In this document: positions 61,136 to 64,000 of the stretch, in pieces | How the letters are laid out: each line of letters opens with the position of its first letter | How positions within the stretch are numbered: position 1 is the first letter of the stretch | Assembly (NCBI GenBank): GCA_932521035.1 | Contig: CAKOAU010000006.1 | Location: 117,874-181,873, forward strand | From: Oscheius dolichura | Lineage: Eukaryota; Nematoda; Chromadorea; Rhabditida; Rhabditidae | DNA length: 64,000 bases | Direction: 5' to 3' | Translations under genes and position numbers: made by a program | The notes under the pieces: model-generated | What the model saw: the letters and a program-made list of their open reading frames with translations, nothing else | What the model was told of the DNA's origin: nothing | Database searches by the model: none

Positions 61136-64000
61136 GGATTATAATAGTTTTTGGGCTATAAAACGCTATTCGGTCAGCGAACCCTATTCGATCTTGGATT
61201 ATTCGTACTCTACTCGTCGAGCTCTACAAGAAGAGTGGTCGAACGTTCTCGAATCATTAGGCTTTTATTCCGTACTGGCCTGTTCAAATTGCCCAAGAGA
61301 TTTGTATTGGCTTACCCCCTATTTTTGGATTATAATAGTTTTTGGGCTATAAAACGCTATTCGGTCAGACAACCCTATTAGCTCTGTGGTTATTCGTACT
61401 CTACTCGTCGAGCTCTACAAGAAGAGTGGTCGAACGTTCTCGAATCATTAGGCTTTTATTCCGTACTGGCCTGTTCAAATTGCCCAAGAGATTTGTATTG
61501 GCTTAAACCCTGGTTTATGATCTAGGAGCCATAACGTGGCTCAAAGGCGTCCTCCTGTGACGGGAGCTAGTTTTTTAGACTCAGCTCGATGAGGCGGTTC
61601 GAATGAGTACAAATTCGAACCTCCTACCCTCTTTTCCAAAAACTGCCCCATATTACTGTACCTTTTTCTGGATTATAATAGTTTTTGGGCTATAAAACGC
61701 TATTCGGTCAGCGAACCCTATTCGATCTTGGATTATTCGTACTCTACTCGTCGAGCTCTACAAGAAGAGTGGTCGAACGTTCTCCAATCATTAGGCTTTT
61801 ATTCCGTACTGGCCTGTTCAAATTTCCCAAGAGATTTGTATTGGCTTAAACCCTGGTTTATGATCTAGGAGCCATAACGTGGCTCAAAGGCGTCCTCCTG
61901 TGACGGGAGCTAGTTTTTTAGACTCAGCTCGATGAGGCGGTTCGAATGAGTACAAATTCGAACCTCCTACCCTCTTTTCCAAAAACTGCCCCATATTACT
62001 GTACCTTTTTCTGGATTATAATAGTTTTTGGGCTATAAAACGCTATTCGGTCAGACAACCCTATTAGCTCTGTGGTTATTCGTACTCTACTCGTCGAGCT
62101 CTACAAGAAGAGTGGTCGAACGTTCTCGAATCATTAGGCTTTTATTCCGTACTGGCCTGTTCAAATTGCCCAAGAGATTTGTATTGGCTTAAACCCTGGT
62201 TTATGATCTAGGAGCCATAACGTGGCTCAAAGGCGTCCTCCTGTGACGGGAGCTAGTTTTTTAGACTCAGCTCGATGAGGCGGTTCGAATGAGTACAAAT
62301 TCGAACCTCCTACCCTCTTTTCCAAAAACTGCCCCATATTACTGTACCTTTTTCTGGATTATAATAGTTTTTGGGCTATAAAACGCTATTCGGTCAGCGA
62401 ACCCTATTCGATCTTGGATTATTCGTACTCTACTCGTCGAGCTCTACAAGAAGAGTGGTCGAACGTTCTCGAATCATTAGGCTTTTATTCCGTACTGGCC
62501 TGTTCAAATTGCCCAAGAGATTTGTATTGGCTTAAACCCTGGTTTATGATCTAGGAGCCATAACGTGGCTCAAAGGCGTCCTCCTGTGACGGGAGCTAGT
62601 TTTTTAGACTCAGCTCGATGAGGCGGTTCGAATGAGTACAAATTCGAACCTCCTACCCTCTTTTCCAAAAACTGCCCCATATTACTGTACCTTTTTCTGG
62701 ATTATAATAGTTTTTGGGCTATAAAACGCTGTTCGGTCAGACAACCCTATTAGCTCTGTGGTTATTCGTACTCTACTCGTCGAGCTCTACAAGAAGAGTG
62801 GTCGAACGTTCTCGAATCATTAGGCTTTTATTCCGTACTGGCCTGTTCAAATTGCCCAAGAGATTTGTATTGGCTTAAACCCTGGTTTATGATCTAGGAG
62901 CCATAACGTGGCTCAAAGGCGTCCTCCTGTGACGGGAGCTAGTTTTTTAGACTCAGCTCGATGAGGCGGTTCGAATGAGTACAAATTCGAACCTCCTACC
63001 CTCTTTTCCAAAAACTGCCCCATATTACTGTACCTTTTTCTGGATTATAATAGTTTTTGGGCTATAAAACGCTATTCGGTCAGACAACCCTATTAGCTCT
63101 GTGGTTATTCGTACTCTACTCGTCGAGCTCTACAAGAAGAGTGGTCGAACGTTCTCGAATCATTAGGCTTTTATTCCGTACTGGCCTGTTCAAATTGCCC
63201 AAGAGATTTGTATTGGCTTAAACCCTGGTTTATGATCTAGGAGCCATAACGTGGCTCAAAGGCGTCCTCCTGTGACGGGAGCTAGTTTTTTAGACTCAGC
63301 TCGATGAGGCGGTTCGAATGAGTACAAATTCGAACCTCCTACCCTCTTTTCCAAAAACTGCCCCATATTACTGTACCTTTTTCTGGATTATAATAGTTTT
63401 TGGGCTATAAAACGCTATTCGGTCAGCGAACCCTATTCGATCTTGGATTATTCGTACTCTACTCGTCGAGCTCTACAAGAAGAGTGGTCGAACGTTCTCG
63501 AATCATTAGGCTTTTATTCCGTACTGGCCTGTTCAAATTGCCCAAGAGATTTGTATTGGCTTACCCCCTATTTTTGGACTATAATAGTTTTTGGGCTATA
63601 AAACGCTATTCGGTCAGACAACCCTATTAGCTCTGTGGTTATTCGTACTCTACTCGTCGAGCTCTACAAGAAGAGTGGTCGAACGTTCTCCAATCATTTG
63701 GCTTTTATTCCGTACTGGCCTGTTCAAATTGCCCAAGAGATTTGTATTGGCTTAAACCCTGGTTTATGATCTAGGAGCCATAACGTGGCTCAAAGGCGTC
63801 CTCCTGTGACGGGAGCTAGTTTTTTAGACTCAGCTCGATGAGGCGGTTCGAATGAGTACAAATTCGAACCTCCTACCCTCTTTTCCAAAAACTGCCCCAT
63901 ATTACTGTACCTTTTTCTGGATTATAATAGTTTTTGGGCTATAAAACGCTATTCGGTCAGCGAACCCTATTCGATCTTGGATTATTCGTACTCTACTCGT
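61136..64000 (+). repeat. S-B-A-B module, then A-B-B-S-B-A to the window end
   Basis: The first four monomers (61136-62355, 1220 bp) match 18518-19737 in order, including the GGATTATAATAG start after S. Then come 62356 (A), 62699 (B, G33), 63042 (B), 63385 (S), 63576 (B, private T at 63699) and 63919 (A, cut by the window edge). Confidence 0.87.

Larger units (their letters stand above)
1..64000 (+). repeat. Satellite array with higher-order structure, 343-bp and 191-bp monomers
   Basis: The same unit recurs without interruption from the first base to the last, always in the same orientation. Long monomers are 343 bp (for example starts at 49, 392, 735). Short monomers are 191 bp (for example 1078-1268). 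From 49 to 63918 the spacing is accounted for by 168 long and 33 short monomers, given one 286-bp monomer and an indel cluster whose net length change is zero. The edges cut a short monomer (1-48) and an A-type long monomer (63919-64000). Monomers differ mostly at a handful of recurrent sites: the 43-63 cassette and positions 33, 116, 156, 230, 296 and 297. Homogenised monomers nested in larger repeated modules are characteristic of centromeric or heterochromatic satellites in eukaryotes; that location is inferred. No protein-coding gene is supported anywhere in the array. Confidence 0.98.

Noticed and set aside
1-64000. CRISPR array
   Set aside because: Repeats are 191-343 bp and directly abutting, with no unique spacers.
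1-64000. CENP-B box
   Set aside because: I checked each TTCG in the reference monomer on both strands; none continues into the required A and CGGG positions.
1-64000. Dimer of a 171-bp ancestral unit
   Set aside because: 343 is close to 2 x 171.5, but the halves do not align. Only a weak similarity (ACTC...CTCG...GAG) appears, at an offset of about 181.
1-64000. Inverted segments or foreign insertions within the array
   Set aside because: Every monomer reads in the + direction, and spacing is fully explained by 343, 191 and one 286-bp unit plus the net-zero indel cluster.

Overview
The whole 64 kb window is one uninterrupted head-to-tail satellite DNA array. I see no conventional gene, rRNA, tRNA, transposon or unique flank anywhere in it. 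All monomers point the same way, and both window edges cut through a monomer, so the array continues on both sides. Taking the monomer start as the GGATTATAATAG / GGACTATAATAG junction, the window holds about 201 complete monomers and two partial ones. Of the complete ones, 168 are long (nominally 343 bp) and 33 are short (191 bp). The lengths add up exactly when one 286-bp monomer and a length-neutral cluster of small indels are included. GC content is about 43% (149 of 343 in the reference monomer). CpG is not depleted: 17 CpG in the reference monomer against about 16 expected from its base counts.

Each long monomer has two parts. Monomer positions 1-179 carry a TATAAT/TATAAAA-rich start, a two-state cassette at positions 43-63, and a region open in two reading frames. 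Positions 180-343 hold four consecutive inverted repeats (200-216, 226-240, 254-267, 270-295) and a T6 run (245-250). The short monomers lack nearly all of this second part. Long monomers exist as type A (cassette beginning CGAACC) and type B (cassette beginning ACAACC and containing TAG). The cassettes differ at 7 of 21 positions, while the rest of the monomer is nearly identical. Below, S is a short monomer, A a long A-type and B a long B-type.

Layout. 1-2831: S/B pairs and an A. 2832-11692: long monomers only, with one 286-bp deletion monomer and a duplicated 1715-bp block. 11693-18517: S clusters, including tandem S-S and S-S-S. 18518-28164: the S-richest zone, built from 534, 1220 and 1754-bp higher-order modules. 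28165-34034: S-S followed by B variants. 34035-38532: a 1754-bp module, then A/B alternation at a 686-bp period. 38533-44363: 17 B monomers in a row, ending in a cluster of homopolymer insertions. 44364-50728: a second copy of the same superstructure with only 10 B monomers. 50729-58391: 1220 and 2440-bp tandem higher-order copies with private markers. 58392-64000: mixed B variants, then S/A/B modules.

Organism: the layout (a kilobase-scale nested higher-order repeat built from a roughly di-nucleosome-sized monomer) is typical of eukaryotic centromeric or heterochromatic satellites assembled from long reads. I do not recognise the monomer and cannot name the lineage. The lack of CpG depletion argues mildly against a heavily CpG-methylated genome. 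There is no gene network to describe. The interesting content is the monomer architecture, the A/B cassette, the short/long partition, the duplication history and a probable assembly artefact near 43-44 kb.
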